From Magicicada septendecula (lineage: Eukaryota > Arthropoda > Insecta > Hemiptera > Cicadidae): DNA of 64,000 nucleotides. Each line of letters starts with the position of its first letter. Positions within the stretch are counted from its first letter, which is position 1. The stretch spans positions 35,353,747 to 35,417,746 of the forward strand of contig CM068370.1 in the NCBI GenBank assembly GCA_034769895.1, written 5' to 3'. Of this stretch, positions 44,060 to 55,553 are shown piece by piece. The position numbers and the translations under genes were made by a program. Under the pieces are notes generated by a model. It ran no database searches and was not told the origin of the DNA. It was given only the letters and a program-made list of their open reading frames with translations.

Positions 44060-45955
44060 CTGGTAAACTACCCCTTCCCCTTAACCGATCTTCACCAAAA
44101 TCGAAAGTCCTTGAGACATCTACAATTCAGGGACGTATGCAAAAAATTATTTGATTCTGTTTGAATTTGCGGTTGTTATCGTTTGCCATAGAAAATACGC
44201 TTGATAAAAAAACGGTGCTGGTAAACTACCCCTTCCCCTTAACCGATCTTCACCAAAAACAAAACGTCTTGAGTACTCTACAAATCAGGGCTGTATGCAA
44301 AACATTATTTGATTCTGTTTGAATTTGCGGCTGTTATCGTTTGCCATAGGAAATACCCTTGTTAAAACATAAAACGTTACTGGTAAACTACCCCTTTCCC
44401 TCAACCGATCTTCACCAAAAACAATAGGTCTTGAGAAATCTACAATTTAGGGCTGTATGCAAATAATCGTTTGATTCTGTTTGAATTTGCGGCTGTTATC
44501 GTTTGCCATCGGAAATACCCTTGTTAAAACATAAAACGTTACAGGTAAACTACCCCTTCCCCTTAACCGATCTTCACCAAAAACAATAGGTCTTGAAAAC
44601 TCTACAATTCAGAGCTGTATACGAAACATTATTTAAGTCTGTTTGAATTTGCGGCTGTTATCGTTTGCCAAAAAAAAAAATTTCCCTTGATAAAAAAAAC
44701 CGTTGCAGGTAAACTACCCCTTCCCCTCAACCGATCTTCACCAAAAACAATAGGTCGCGAGTACTCTACAAATCAGGGCTGTATGCAAAAAATTATTTGA
44801 TTCTGTTTGAATTTGCGGCAGTTATCGTTTGCCATAGAAAATACGCTTGATAAAAAAACGTTGCAGGTAAACTACCCCTTCCCCTCAACCGATCTTCACC
44901 AAAAACAATAGGTCTTGAGAACTCTACAATTTAGTGCTGTATGCAAATAATCTTTTGATTCTGTTTGAATTTGCGGCTGTTATCGTTTGCCATAGGAAAT
45001 ACCCTTGTTAAAACATAAAACGTTACAAGTAAACTACCCCTTTCCCTTAACCGATCTTCACCAAAAACAAACGGTCTTGAGAACTCTACAATTCAGGGCT
45101 GTATACGAAACATTATTTGATTCTGTTTGAATTTGCGGCTGTTATCGTTTGCAAAAAAAAAAAATTTCCCTTGATAAAAAAAACCGTTGCAGGTAAACTA
45201 CCCCTTTCCCTCAACCGATCTTCACCAAAAACAACAGATCGCGAGTACTCTACAAATCAGGGCTGTATGCAAAAAATTATTTGATTCTGTTTGAATTTGC
45301 GGCAGTTATCGTTTGCCATAGAAAATACGCTTGATAAAAAACGTTGCAGGTAAACTACCCCTTCCCCTCAACCGATCTTCACCAAAAACAATAGGTCTTG
45401 AGTACTCTACAAATCAGGGCAGTATGCAGAAAATTATTTGATTCTGTTTGAATTTGCGGCTGTTATCGTTTGCCATAAAAAATACCCTTGTTAAAAAAAC
45501 GTTGTAGGTAAACTACCCCTTTCCCTAAACCGATCTTCACCAAAAACAATAGGTCTCGAGTACTCTACAATTTAGGGTTGTATGCAAATAATCTTTTGAT
45601 TCTGTTTGAATTTGCGACTGTTATCGTTTGCCATAGGAAATACCCTTGTTAAAACATAAAACGTTTCAAGTAAACTACCCCTTTCCCTTAACCGATCTTC
45701 ACCAAAAAAAAAGGTCTTGAGAACTCTACAATTAAGGGCTGTATACGAAACATTATTTGATTATGTTTGAATTTGCGGCTGTTATCGTTTGCCAAAAAAA
45801 AAATTTCCCTTGATAAAAAAAAACCGTTGCAGGTAAACTACCCCTTTCCTTCAACCGATCATCACCAAAAACAATAGGTCGCGAGTCCTCATTAGGGCTG
45901 TATGCAAAAAATTATTTGATTCTGTTTGAATTTGCGGCTGTTATCGTTTGCCATA
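44060..45955 (+). repeat. ~160-bp satellite array, left arm, 12 units
   Basis: The start of each unit (TAAACTACCCC) is at 44064, 44222, 44384, 44546, 44710, 44868, 45030, 45194, 45351, 45509, 45671 and 45834: periods of 157-164 bp. Units share CCGATCTTCACCAAAAACAA, GGGCTGTATGCAAA and TTTGAATTTGCGGCTGTTAT. They differ in a linker after TTTGCCA that has three or four recurring types, so the array has higher-order structure. Confidence 0.95.
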
Positions 45956-45967
45956 GAAAAAAAATCT

Positions 45968-46052
45968 ACAGACACACAGACACACAGACACACAGACACA
46001 CACACAGACACACACACAGACACACACACAGACACACACACACACAGACACT
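45968..46052 (+). repeat. (CACAGA)n-type microsatellite
   Basis: ACAGACACACAGACACAC-type run at the inner end of the left arm. Mirrored at 46321-46410 and shorter at about 49418-49459. Confidence 0.92.
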
Positions 46053-46429
46053 TTTCGGAAAACGACTTTTTTTCATGTTTTGAGTGTAGTAGAATCAGAA
46101 TCTGCAATAATCTCGAACACGATTTTTTTTGCCATCACCATACTTCCATTCCTTAAGGAAATATGGAAGTAATATTGTTTGCCCTTTGAATTGATCTATT
46201 ACTTCCATATTTCCTTAAGGAATGGAAGTATGGTGATGGCAAAAAAAAATCGTGTTCGAGATTATTGCAGATTCTGATTCTACTACACTCAAAACATGAA
46301 AAAAAGTCGTTTTCCGAAAAGTGTCTGTGTGTGTGTGTGTGTGTGTGTGTCTGTGTGTCTGTGTGTCTGTGTGTCTGTGTGTCTGTGTGTCTGTGTGTCT
46401 ATGTGTCTGTAGATTTTTTTTCTATGGCA

Positions 46430-47850
46430 AACGATAACTGCCGCAAATTCAAACAGAATCAAATAATTTTTTGCATACAGCCCTGATTTGTAGAGGACTC
46501 GCGACCTATTGTTTTTGGTGAAGATCGGTTGATGGAAAGGGGTAGTTTACCGGCAACGGTTTTTTTTTATCAAGGGAAATTTTTTTTTTGGCAAACGATA
46601 ACAGCCGCAAATTCAAACAGAATCAAATAATGTTTCGTATACAGCCCTGAATTGTAGAGTTCTCAAGACCTTTTGTTTTTGGTGAAGATCGGTTAAGGGA
46701 AAGGGGTAGTTTACTTGTAACGTTTTATGTTTTAACAAGGGTATTTCTTATGGCAAACGATAACAGCCGCAAATTCAAACAGAATCAAAAGATTATTTGC
46801 ATACAGCCCTAAATTGTAGAGTTCTCAAGACCTCTTGTTTTTGGTGAAGATCGGTTAAGGGAAAGGGGTAGTTTACCAACAACGTTTTTTTAACAAGGGT
46901 ATTTTCTATGGCAAACGATAACAGCCGCAAATTCAAACAGAATCAAATAATTTTCTGCATACAGCCCTGATTTGTAGAGTACTCAAGACCAATTGTTTTT
47001 GGTGAAGATCGGTTGAGGGGAAGGGGTAGTTTACCAGCAACGTTTTTTATCAAGCGTATTTTTTTTGGCAAACGATAACTGCCGCAAATTCAAACAGAAT
47101 CAAATAATTTTTTGCATACAGCCCTAATTTGTAGAGTACTCGCGACCTGTTGTTTTTGGTGAAGATCGGTTGAGGGGAAGGGGTAGTTTACCAGCAACGG
47201 TTTTTTTTATCAAGGGAAATTTTTTTTTTGGCAAACGATAACAGCCGCAAATTCAAACAGACTTAAATAATGTTTCGTATACAGCTCTGAATTGTAGAGT
47301 TTTCACGACCTATTGTTTTTGGTGAAGATCGGTTAAGGGAAAGGGGTAGTTTACCTGTAACGTTTTATGTTTTAACAAGGGTATTTCCTATGGCAAACGA
47401 TAACAGCCGCAAATTCAAACAGAATCAAACGATTATTTGCATACAGCCCTAAATTGTAGATTTCTCAAGACCTGTTGTTTTTGGTGAAGATCAGTTAAGG
47501 GAAAGGGGTAGTTTACTTGCAACATTTTTTTAACAAGGGTATTTTTTATGGCAAACGATAACAGCCGCAAATTCAAGCAGAATCAAATAATGTTTTGCAT
47601 ACAGCCCTGATTTGTAGAGTACTCAAGACGTATTGTTTTTGGTGAAGATCGGTTAAGGGGAAGGGGTAGTTTACCAGCACCGTTTTTTTATCAAGCGTAT
47701 TTTCTATGGCAAACGATAACAGCCGCAAATTCAAACAGAATCAAATAAGTTTTTTGCATACGTCCCTGAATTGTAGAGGTCTCAAGGGCTTTCGATTTTG
47801 GTGAAGATCAGTTAAGGGGAAGGGGTAGTTTACCTGCAACCTTTTACGTT
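46430..47850 (-). repeat. ~160-bp satellite array, right arm, 9 units
   Basis: GGGGTAGTTTAC landmarks at about 46540, 46703, 46865, 47023, 47180, 47343, 47505, 47663 and 47822. Inverted relative to the left array and three units shorter. Confidence 0.94.
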
Positions 47851-49078
47851 TTAACAAGAGTAAAGTACTTGCAAATTTATTTAAACTTTTTGAAACAATG
47901 GTAATTGTTAAAAATAAAATAATTTTGTTGCCAGGCAATAAAATTAAAGTTTTTTAATTTTAATGTAATATAATATTTTTCATTTAATACGGCAATAAAA
48001 AGGCAGGTAAGACACAAACACACAATTCACGTTATTTCTGGCCTCACTCATGTTTATTTTCTTACGTTTGCACGCTTTTTAAATGGAAAGTGCCGAAACC
48101 CACACCAACATAACGCGTGCAAGCCGAAAAAATGGACATCAATTTGCTTACTGGCGAAGCTAGTAGTTAATGAATGGGTAGGCAAAAATCTTATCTTAAA
48201 TTTTTTTTAAGGAATCACTAAAAGGACGGTGGGTCAAATCGGACGCTGAGGTAGAGTTTGCTGTAACCGAATGGTTCCACAAACAGCCGTAAGAATTTTA
48301 CTAGCAGGGAATCTACAGGTTAGCGCAACAGTGGAACTCATGTCTTAATGTTATTGGAGACTTCTTTTAAAATCGTTGAATAAAAAATGCTTTACAGCTC
48401 TATACGTGTGTCTATTGAACAATCCTTGTATTAGTCATACACAATAATACAACTGATTGAACTTCAAATTTTTAAACTTGATTAGTTTCTATATATATGT
48501 TTAATGTTACAAATAATTCAAATAACAATCTTGATCATCTGTTAGTTCAGCGGAATAACAGTGACACTTTTAATAACCGCATAAAATAAACACTTAGAAA
48601 CAACACAGGTGCTTTAACTTAACTGTTTGGACCACAGAAGTGAGGCATGCCTCAACGCTCTATGTGTACAGCGCGGGACAATCCCCCCTCCCTACACTTC
48701 CCTATCACACCACTACATTGCTTACATACGATGTATACAAAAAACGCTGAGGCAAGTTCAGGTTGCCTCATTCGCTTTAAACGAACTATGCCGAATCTCA
48801 CCTGTCACCATCTAGCGGTCGCTCAATAAAGCACGTTTCGGTTTAATAAATTTGACAGTCGCAGTAACAATGTATAATCTTTACGTTATGTAGTTCATAC
48901 GTATTTATAATTTTTATTCTACAGAATTTGTTAGGGTAGGCATTGCCTCAATTGCCTCCATGTAACTTCGCCACTGATATATATGTGTACAACGTTATCG
49001 GCAACAAAGAAGTAGTTTTTGTTAAAATTCCTTCCCGGGATATTTGGCCGTAGTCCAATGTTTTCTACAAAACCAGAC

Positions 49079-49110
49079 GTTTCGGCAATGCCATCGACTT
49101 CCATCATCAG
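49079..49110 (-). ncRNA. Hammerhead-ribozyme-like core in right arm
   Basis: Minus strand: CTGATGA, T, GGAAGTCGATGGCATTGCC, GAAACGTC. Core intact; mirror of 42787-42818. Confidence 0.55.
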
Positions 49111-49295
49111 TGAAAATCGAGTGCGATAACGTGAGGTGGTATACGTTAGTGACCACAGTACTGTGGTTAAGGCTGAAGCAGTAAGTAGAAAGAAGTAGTT
49201 TCTATGGTAATATTTCATTTCGAAAATGATTTTAAATATAAATCTTAGAATATGGAAGTCATGTATGGTTCTCCATACCGATATTTTTTTTTTTT

Positions 49296-50576
49296 ACTTC
49301 CATATTTCCTTAAGGAATGGAAGTATGGTGATGGCAAAAAAAATCGTGTTCGAGATTATTGCAGATTCTGATTCTACTACACTCAAAACATGAAAAAAAG
49401 TCGTTTTCCGAAAAGTGTCTGTGTGTGTGTGTGTGTGTCTGTGTGTCTGTGTGTCTGTAGCTTTTTTTTCTATGGCAAACGATAAGTGCCGCAAATTCAA
49501 ACAGAATCAAATAATTTTTTGCATACAGCCCTGATTTGTAGAGGACTCGTGACCTATTGTTTTTGGTGAAGATCGGTTGAAGGAAAGGGGTAGTTTACCA
49601 GCAACGGTTTTTTTTTATCAAGGGAAATTTTTTTTTTTTGCTAACGATAACAGCCGCAAATTCAAACATAATCAAATAATATTTCGTATACAGCCCTGAA
49701 TTGTAGAGTTATCAAGACCTTTTGTTTTTGGTGAAGATCGGTTAAGGGAAAGGGGTAGTTTACTAGTAACGTTTTATGTTTTAACAAGGGTATTTCTTAT
49801 GGCAAACGATAACAGCCGCAAATTCAAACAGAATCAAAAGATTATTTGCATACAGCCCTAAATTGTAGAGTACTCGAGACCCATTGTTTTTGGTGAAGAT
49901 CGGTTAAGGGAAAGGGGTAGTTTACCTACAACGTTTTTTTAACAAGGGTATTTTCTATGGCAAACGATAACAGCCGCAAATTCAAACAGAATAAAATAAT
50001 TTTCTGCATACAGCCCTGATTTGTAGAGTACTCAAGACCTATTGTTTTTGGTGAAGATCGGTTGAGGGGAAGGGGTAGGTTACCTGCAACGTTTTTTATC
50101 AAGCGTATTTTCTATGGCAAACGATAACTGCCGCAAATTCAAACAGAATCAAATAATTTTTTGCATACAGCCCTGATTTGTAGAGTACTCGCGACATATT
50201 GTTTTTGATGAAGATCGGTTGAGGGGAAGGGGTAGTTTACCGGCAACGGTTTTTTTTATCAAGGGAAATTTTTTTTTTTGGCAAACGATAACAGCCGCAA
50301 ATTCAAACAGACTTAAATAATGTTTCGTATACAGCCCTGAATTGTAGAGTTTTCAAGACCTATTGTTTTTGGTGAAGATCGGTTAAGGGGAAGGGGTAGT
50401 TTACCTGTAACGTTTTATGTTTTAACAAGGGTATTTCCTATGGCAAACGATAACAGCCGCAAATTCAAACAGAATCAAACGATTATTTGCATACAGCCCT
50501 AAATTGTAGATTTCTCAAGACCTATTGTTTTTGGTGAAGATCGGTTGAGGAAAAGGGGTAGTTTACCTGTAACCTT
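49296..50576. repeat. Third arm copy, direct repeat of right arm, cut by Gypsy insertion
   Basis: After a T-run (49284-49295) the sequence restarts at ACTTCCATATTTCCTTAAGG exactly as at the inner end of the right arm. A short microsatellite and about seven satellite units follow (landmarks near 49585, 49757, 49915, 50080, 50229, 50396 and 50556). The LTR element begins at 50577 inside a unit. Confidence 0.9.
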
Positions 50577-53473
50577 TGTAACAAGACGACCTATAGGTGG
50601 CTGTCTTCTTCCTGCGTGCCCCGTGTTGGCGTCGTCACTTTGTAAGAAGACCTTATATATGACTGTAATCTGATCAAATCCCACTGTTTGGGCTAGCCAC
50701 TTGGTCACCAGACCGCTGTATGCCGGTCGTTACAAAAGAATAAAAATAAAATGGAAATTTCAATAATTAGAATTTCCAAACAATAAAATAATTTTGTTTA
50801 TGTTTATAGAGGTATGTATACTAGATAAATCTGTTTTTTAAAAGGGTTCTGTGAAAATTTTAATAACAGGTAAGTATTTATTGACCGTCGAGCACTTCTT
50901 GAAGATTTGCACCAAGTCTGGAGTTAAATAGATTAACTCCAGGTAATAATCGATTGGTGACTTTCCTTACTGGTCCAATATCTTGTTCAAAATAGAGTAT
51001 ATTCTTTTCACTTAATACCTTCAGCCTTATAAATACCCTTAAGTTACCCTGTGAAATAAGTACAGATACCAAAATAATAGAAATATAAAGATTTATTGAC
51101 AATTTTAAATAAATAATCGATATTTTATCGATGGAGAGCAATTATCGACTCTGTCTCAGGAATTATCGATTGTCATACAGAACAAAATTTTATGTTATAT
51201 CATATTAAAGACAGGTTCTTTGAGCGATTAGGATTAATAGTCAGAGAAGGGTGACGAGAAAGTATAACATTAACAGTTAACACATATAAATACAATAATT
51301 ACTATTCAATAGTATTTAAATAATTCAAGTTATGATATTAGAATAAATGTTTTGTCGAACCAATGAAGACTGATGTGACGTCAGTAACTATGATGTAGTA
51401 GGCAGGTTTCGTTTTCAAGATGGCCGCTCCTTGGGTTGGTCTCGGCTATTGTATATGCGTTGAGTCAGAAAATTACTATAAAATTACCTTCATCAAGGTC
51501 TAAAATGTCCCCGCACTGGTGTAATAAGTCTGTTAATCTATTTAGTGTATTCTGGTGAAGTGTTCAGTGTAAACTTGCGTTAGTTAGGTTATTTTCTATT
51601 TGTTCAACTATTACGGTTAAGTTTTTAAGTTGCGGTTAGGTTTGTAGAGTAAATCAGTTGTAATATAATGTTTTACCGTTTACTGTCACTCGTATAGTGA
51701 AGTTAGAGGTTTGTTTTCACTATTGTCGTGAATGTTTTTATAGTATTGGCTTCAAAAAGTGTTTAATTTGTCTAACTCTCGTTCACTGATTTCAAAGGCT
51801 AAACGTTAGCTTCATGTTCGACTCGGTTTAAAGAACGTTTTTGTCACACACCTATTCAGCTTGATATTCAACAAAAGACTAATTAACTTGGTCATAAATC
51901 TTGCCCAGTTAATCCTTGAAAAAGTATTGTTAACATTTTTCGATTTCATACACATTAGAAAATATTACATTATATATGGAATTTTTCTATTTTATTCCTT
52001 ACTTTTATGAATTATTAATCTTATTATTAGTTTAATCATCTTATTCCCTTTAAATTGATGTATTATAGTCCATATCTGTAGACATTTTGTGGAAATTAAC
52101 AAATTTTGTTCACACTTTGGAAATATAGGCTCAAAATTGGATTTCCGTTTTTATATAAAATTCCTTCCATTTTAAATATTATTAATACTATTATAATAAA
52201 TTTTAATTAGTCATATTTCTCTTCCTTTCCTTAAATACATATAAATTACACCTTTGAACTGGTTTTTTGTGTTAATTTGTAGATTTGATATTGCTCTCTA
52301 AAATTAATTAATTTATATATTTTGACAATTTACAAAATGTTAAGGTATTTTTCCTTATTGTCATTTTAATTCATAGGATCATTCCTAGTAGTAGTTAATT
52401 ATGTTATCTTATATAAATCTGGGTAGTTTACAGGATTTATTAGTGAATTATACTATTTTATATTGGTTCTCTGATTTCACCAAATGGCCTAGATTTTAGA
52501 ATTTTATATTTCTTTCTTTCTCAATAAATTAAACTTGATTCCTCCTCTGACTTTACATAACTACAATTATATGAACATAACATGATCTATAACTTATTGT
52601 TTTGTGTAGTAGTTAATTAACACTACAGTTATTAAAATAATTAATTATGAACATTGTTTAGTAATCTGCACAATTTAACATATTGCAGATACAGCTTAAA
52701 CATATCTCTTTTGACTATTTTTAATCTAACATAGCATACCTTTTAGTACATTATTACTGGTATGTAGGTTATTATTTATCAAACATAATTCTTTTTTAAA
52801 ACACATAACATAAATCTTATTTTCTAATAAACCTTACAAATACATTTATTTAATACATTGATTTTAGGACTGTGAAATAACAGTCTATTTAAACATGTTA
52901 CACTTATTCATACTATATTAGTACCAGTCCTTTTTGGTTTAAATCATTATTATTGTGATTCCCCACATCAGTAAATAGTAATTCCCATACTCTATTTATT
53001 ATCATCCTTTTTTTTTTTTTTTTTACAAAGGTCTTTTAAATAAGGATTTACATTAAAATAATAAAATACTGGAAACCTTCCATTTTATTATTTTATCATG
53101 CTGTTTATTATTAGACTTTAAAGTTGTGATATAGTATACTACTAAGTTATAGTATCACCAACTTTAAGTTTATTGCATTTTTTAAAAAACACTTATACAA
53201 ATTCACTTTCACTGTTGGTTCTGATATTCTGAGTCTTATTATCTCAGACCAGACCTTTAGTCATCATGGACCGTTAAGACTAGTTTATTTTCTTTATTAT
53301 ACAATAGCTTTAGCCGGTGCACTTCTTATAACGCTATACAACACTTTAGTTTTCTCAATAATTACATTTTTATAAGATTTTGGGGATGTTATACTTTCTT
53401 TGGCATAGTTTTTGTGGGTTTGGGATTGATAGTAGTTTATATAATAATAGGTTTTACTACGGTGTTTCTTTCA
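50577..53473 (-). repeat. 3' LTR of the Gypsy element
   Basis: Plus-strand TGTAACAAGACGACC at 50577 is the reverse complement of the LTR 3' end (...TTACA). The identity with 61166-64000 is direct evidence to 53414. The outer limit at about 53473 (minus TGAAAGAAACACC) is a guess based on the polypyrimidine stretch that starts at 53480. The LTR is at least 2.84 kb, long for an insect Gypsy element. ORFs in it lack motifs. Confidence 0.8.
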
Positions 53474-53479
53474 TACTAT

Positions 53480-53610
53480 GTCTTCCTCTCCTCCTGTCTT
53501 CCTTCTTGTCCTTCTTCATATCTTCCTTCTGGTATTCATTCTTGTCCCTCTTCTAGTTTTCATTCTTGTCCCTCGTCTAGTCTTCACTCTTCTGTTCTTC
53601 TTTCCTCATT
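53480..53610 (-). other. Pyrimidine-rich stretch, possible polypurine tract
   Basis: The plus strand is almost all C/T with a ~21-bp repeat (CATTCTTGTCCCTC...). On the element's strand this is purine-rich and lies where the polypurine tract that primes plus-strand DNA would be expected. Inference from position. Confidence 0.45.
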
Positions 53611-55553
53611 CTTGGGAACCAAGGTACTTGGTGTTATCACGACTGAGGTTTAGTTTGGAGTATTGAATTTCTTCACTGAACTGACTTTATTCTTCTATTT
53701 GTTTTTAGAGTATTTTGGTATTCACCACTCTTTGATTGAGTCTCTTTTTTCGGGATATTGTCTTATGTAACTGGTTTACTGCTCTGAGCTTCCTGGGTAA
53801 CGTACTGGTATTATTTATGAGTTGATGAGTTGCTTCAATACTTTCTTTGGTTTCTTTTAACAGTGGTTTTTATATATTATGTAGTGAGGATTTTTATCTT
53901 ATTGTGTTTCATTCCTCTGATTTATTTAAATGTCATTTAATTTTATTACAACATTTTTTGATGTAATTAAATTTTATCATTTCATATGATTTACAATATA
54001 GTGGATTTTCTGTCACGCTACAGAATGCCCTTCTCCAGAAGTAATTTTTTCAGACTATACTTGCTTTGTCTGAAACAATTGCTTATGATAATTATTCAAA
54101 GTTTGTTATTATTTTGGACTTCCTTCCATTTTAAAATTCTCTTATTTATATCTGAGTTTATATCACTCTCACTTGATCTTCCTTGATAGTAATAGTCTTC
54201 CGAGTTTCATATTTATTATTTCATTTTTATATTTCTTCTTAGTATTTTCTCCTTGGGATATTTTCTCCCTATCGTTCCCTTCTTTGTGAGCTGGTTCAGT
54301 TCAGAGAGGCACTGTACGCTACTTTCCTCTGCTGTCCAATACTTCACACATATTTGAGTACAGAGGCAAATCATCTCTGCTCAAAAAATATATTAATCCT
54401 GCTGGAATTATCATCAGACAGATTAAACAAATTATTCAGAATAGTACACATTTGTTACTATTTAAAAAATATCTTTGGGATACTTCACTTATTACTTATT
54501 ATACTTCTCAGAGATTTTAATATTTCTATCTCAGTTGTTCATTTGACTTATTATCTGGATGTTTCTTTCATTTGATATTATGGTAGGAAGCTCTTCTATT
54601 ATTACCTTTTTATACTTTTATTATCATATAAATCTTTTGGTTATAAATTCTTTATTACCTTCTGGTTTTTTCATTATAATCTGCATTATTTGTAGTAGCA
54701 TATCTTTGTGACATTTTTAGACTGTTTCTTGTTTCTTAAAATTTCCACTTGTTCTATTTTCTAGAATTTTTTATAACTGTCATTATCATAATTGTCATTT
54801 AATTTATAAATCATTTTATATTGATTCATTTAATTACATACATTTTTGACATTATTTTCACATTATTCCGGTCATTGCGATTATACTTGCAAGTGCTGGT
54901 TTTTTTATTTATTTCATTATGAGGTCATATTTTCTCCTCATACCACTTAAAGTTTCATTCTCTCATAATTCCAAAGAAGTTTTTGTACTTTATTTTATTC
55001 ACTCACTTAAATCGTATTAAAGAATTTTTTCTTTTTTATTTCCTTCAACAACATTTTACGGAAAGGTTTTTACTCTTCATATTGAACTTAGACATGATTA
55101 AACTGTCTAGAATCATTTGTTTTTTGACCTTAGATGGTTTTATTTCTAAATTCTCTCCTTCTTTATTATTATATTATAGCCATAAAGTTTTTCTTAGATA
55201 ATTGGTATGTAAGGTGATCTCATTTATGTTTAAAATTTTGTTGACTTATTTCAAACTCTTCTTATATTATTCTTCTTTTCAAATAATTTCTTTCAAATAA
55301 TCTTTATGTAAGATTGGCTCACACCTTTTTAGAATTTTGGGGTTTTTATGTTTTTAAACTTCTTCTCTTCTATTCTAGCCATAAAGTTTTTTTCACATTT
55401 TCTTGGTATGTAAGGTGAACTTACACCTTTTTTAGAATTTAGAGGATTTTATGTTTTTTAAAACTTCTTTTCTTCTTTTCTAGCCATAAAGTTTTTTTAC
55501 ATTTTCTTGGTATGTAAGGTGAACTTACTTATTTTTTGAATTTAGTTGAATTT
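53611..55553 (-). other. Non-coding 3' region of the Gypsy element
   Basis: About 1.9 kb between pol and the 3' LTR without an env-like ORF. Its pol-proximal end has a tandem ~100-bp repeat (listed separately). Confidence 0.6.
55175..55535 (-). repeat. ~100-200-bp spaced repeats next to pol stop
   Basis: TAGCCATAAAGTTTTT ... TTGGTATGTAAGGTGA occurs three times (starting about 55178, 55376 and 55482), with the partial echo ATGTAAGATTGGCTCACACC near 55305. A diverged tandem array in the 3' non-coding region. Confidence 0.75.

Larger units (their letters stand above)
42608..49295. repeat. Giant palindrome (inverted duplication) with 24-bp spacer
   Basis: Left arm 42608-46173 and right arm 46198-49295 are reverse complements of each other, near identical apart from copy-number differences in the satellite. 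Order from outside inwards: a hairpin end (GGTATGGAGAACCATAC), the hammerhead-bearing block, about 1 kb of unique DNA, the ~160-bp satellite array, a (CACAGA)n-type microsatellite, and ACTTCCATATTTCCTTAAGG at the centre. The spacer is 46174-46197. Short ORFs in the arms occur as mirror pairs and have no recognised motif. Element class unknown; the hammerhead block links it to PLE-type terminal repeats. Confidence 0.9.

Noticed and set aside
45892-46486. ORFs rich in Thr-His-Asp or Cys-Val-Ser repeats
   Set aside because: Translation of the (CACAGA)n-type microsatellite; mirrored in both palindrome arms.
42679-49218. Mirror-image 95-codon ORF in both palindrome arms as a gene
   Set aside because: It runs through the hammerhead-bearing repeat, has no protein motif, and its identity in the two arms follows from the DNA palindrome. 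The single copy at 19.1 kb is not open in the same way.
44060-50576. CRISPR-like array
   Set aside because: The ~160-bp repeats are contiguous satellite units with no unique spacers, in a eukaryotic genome.
50878-51141. 87-codon ORF in the Gypsy LTR (repeated at 61467-61730)
   Set aside because: Identical in both LTRs only because the LTRs are almost identical; no recognisable motif, though an LTR-encoded peptide cannot be excluded.
53611-55553. An env gene in the Gypsy element
   Set aside because: No long ORF, signal peptide, furin site or transmembrane pattern on the element's strand between pol and the 3' LTR.
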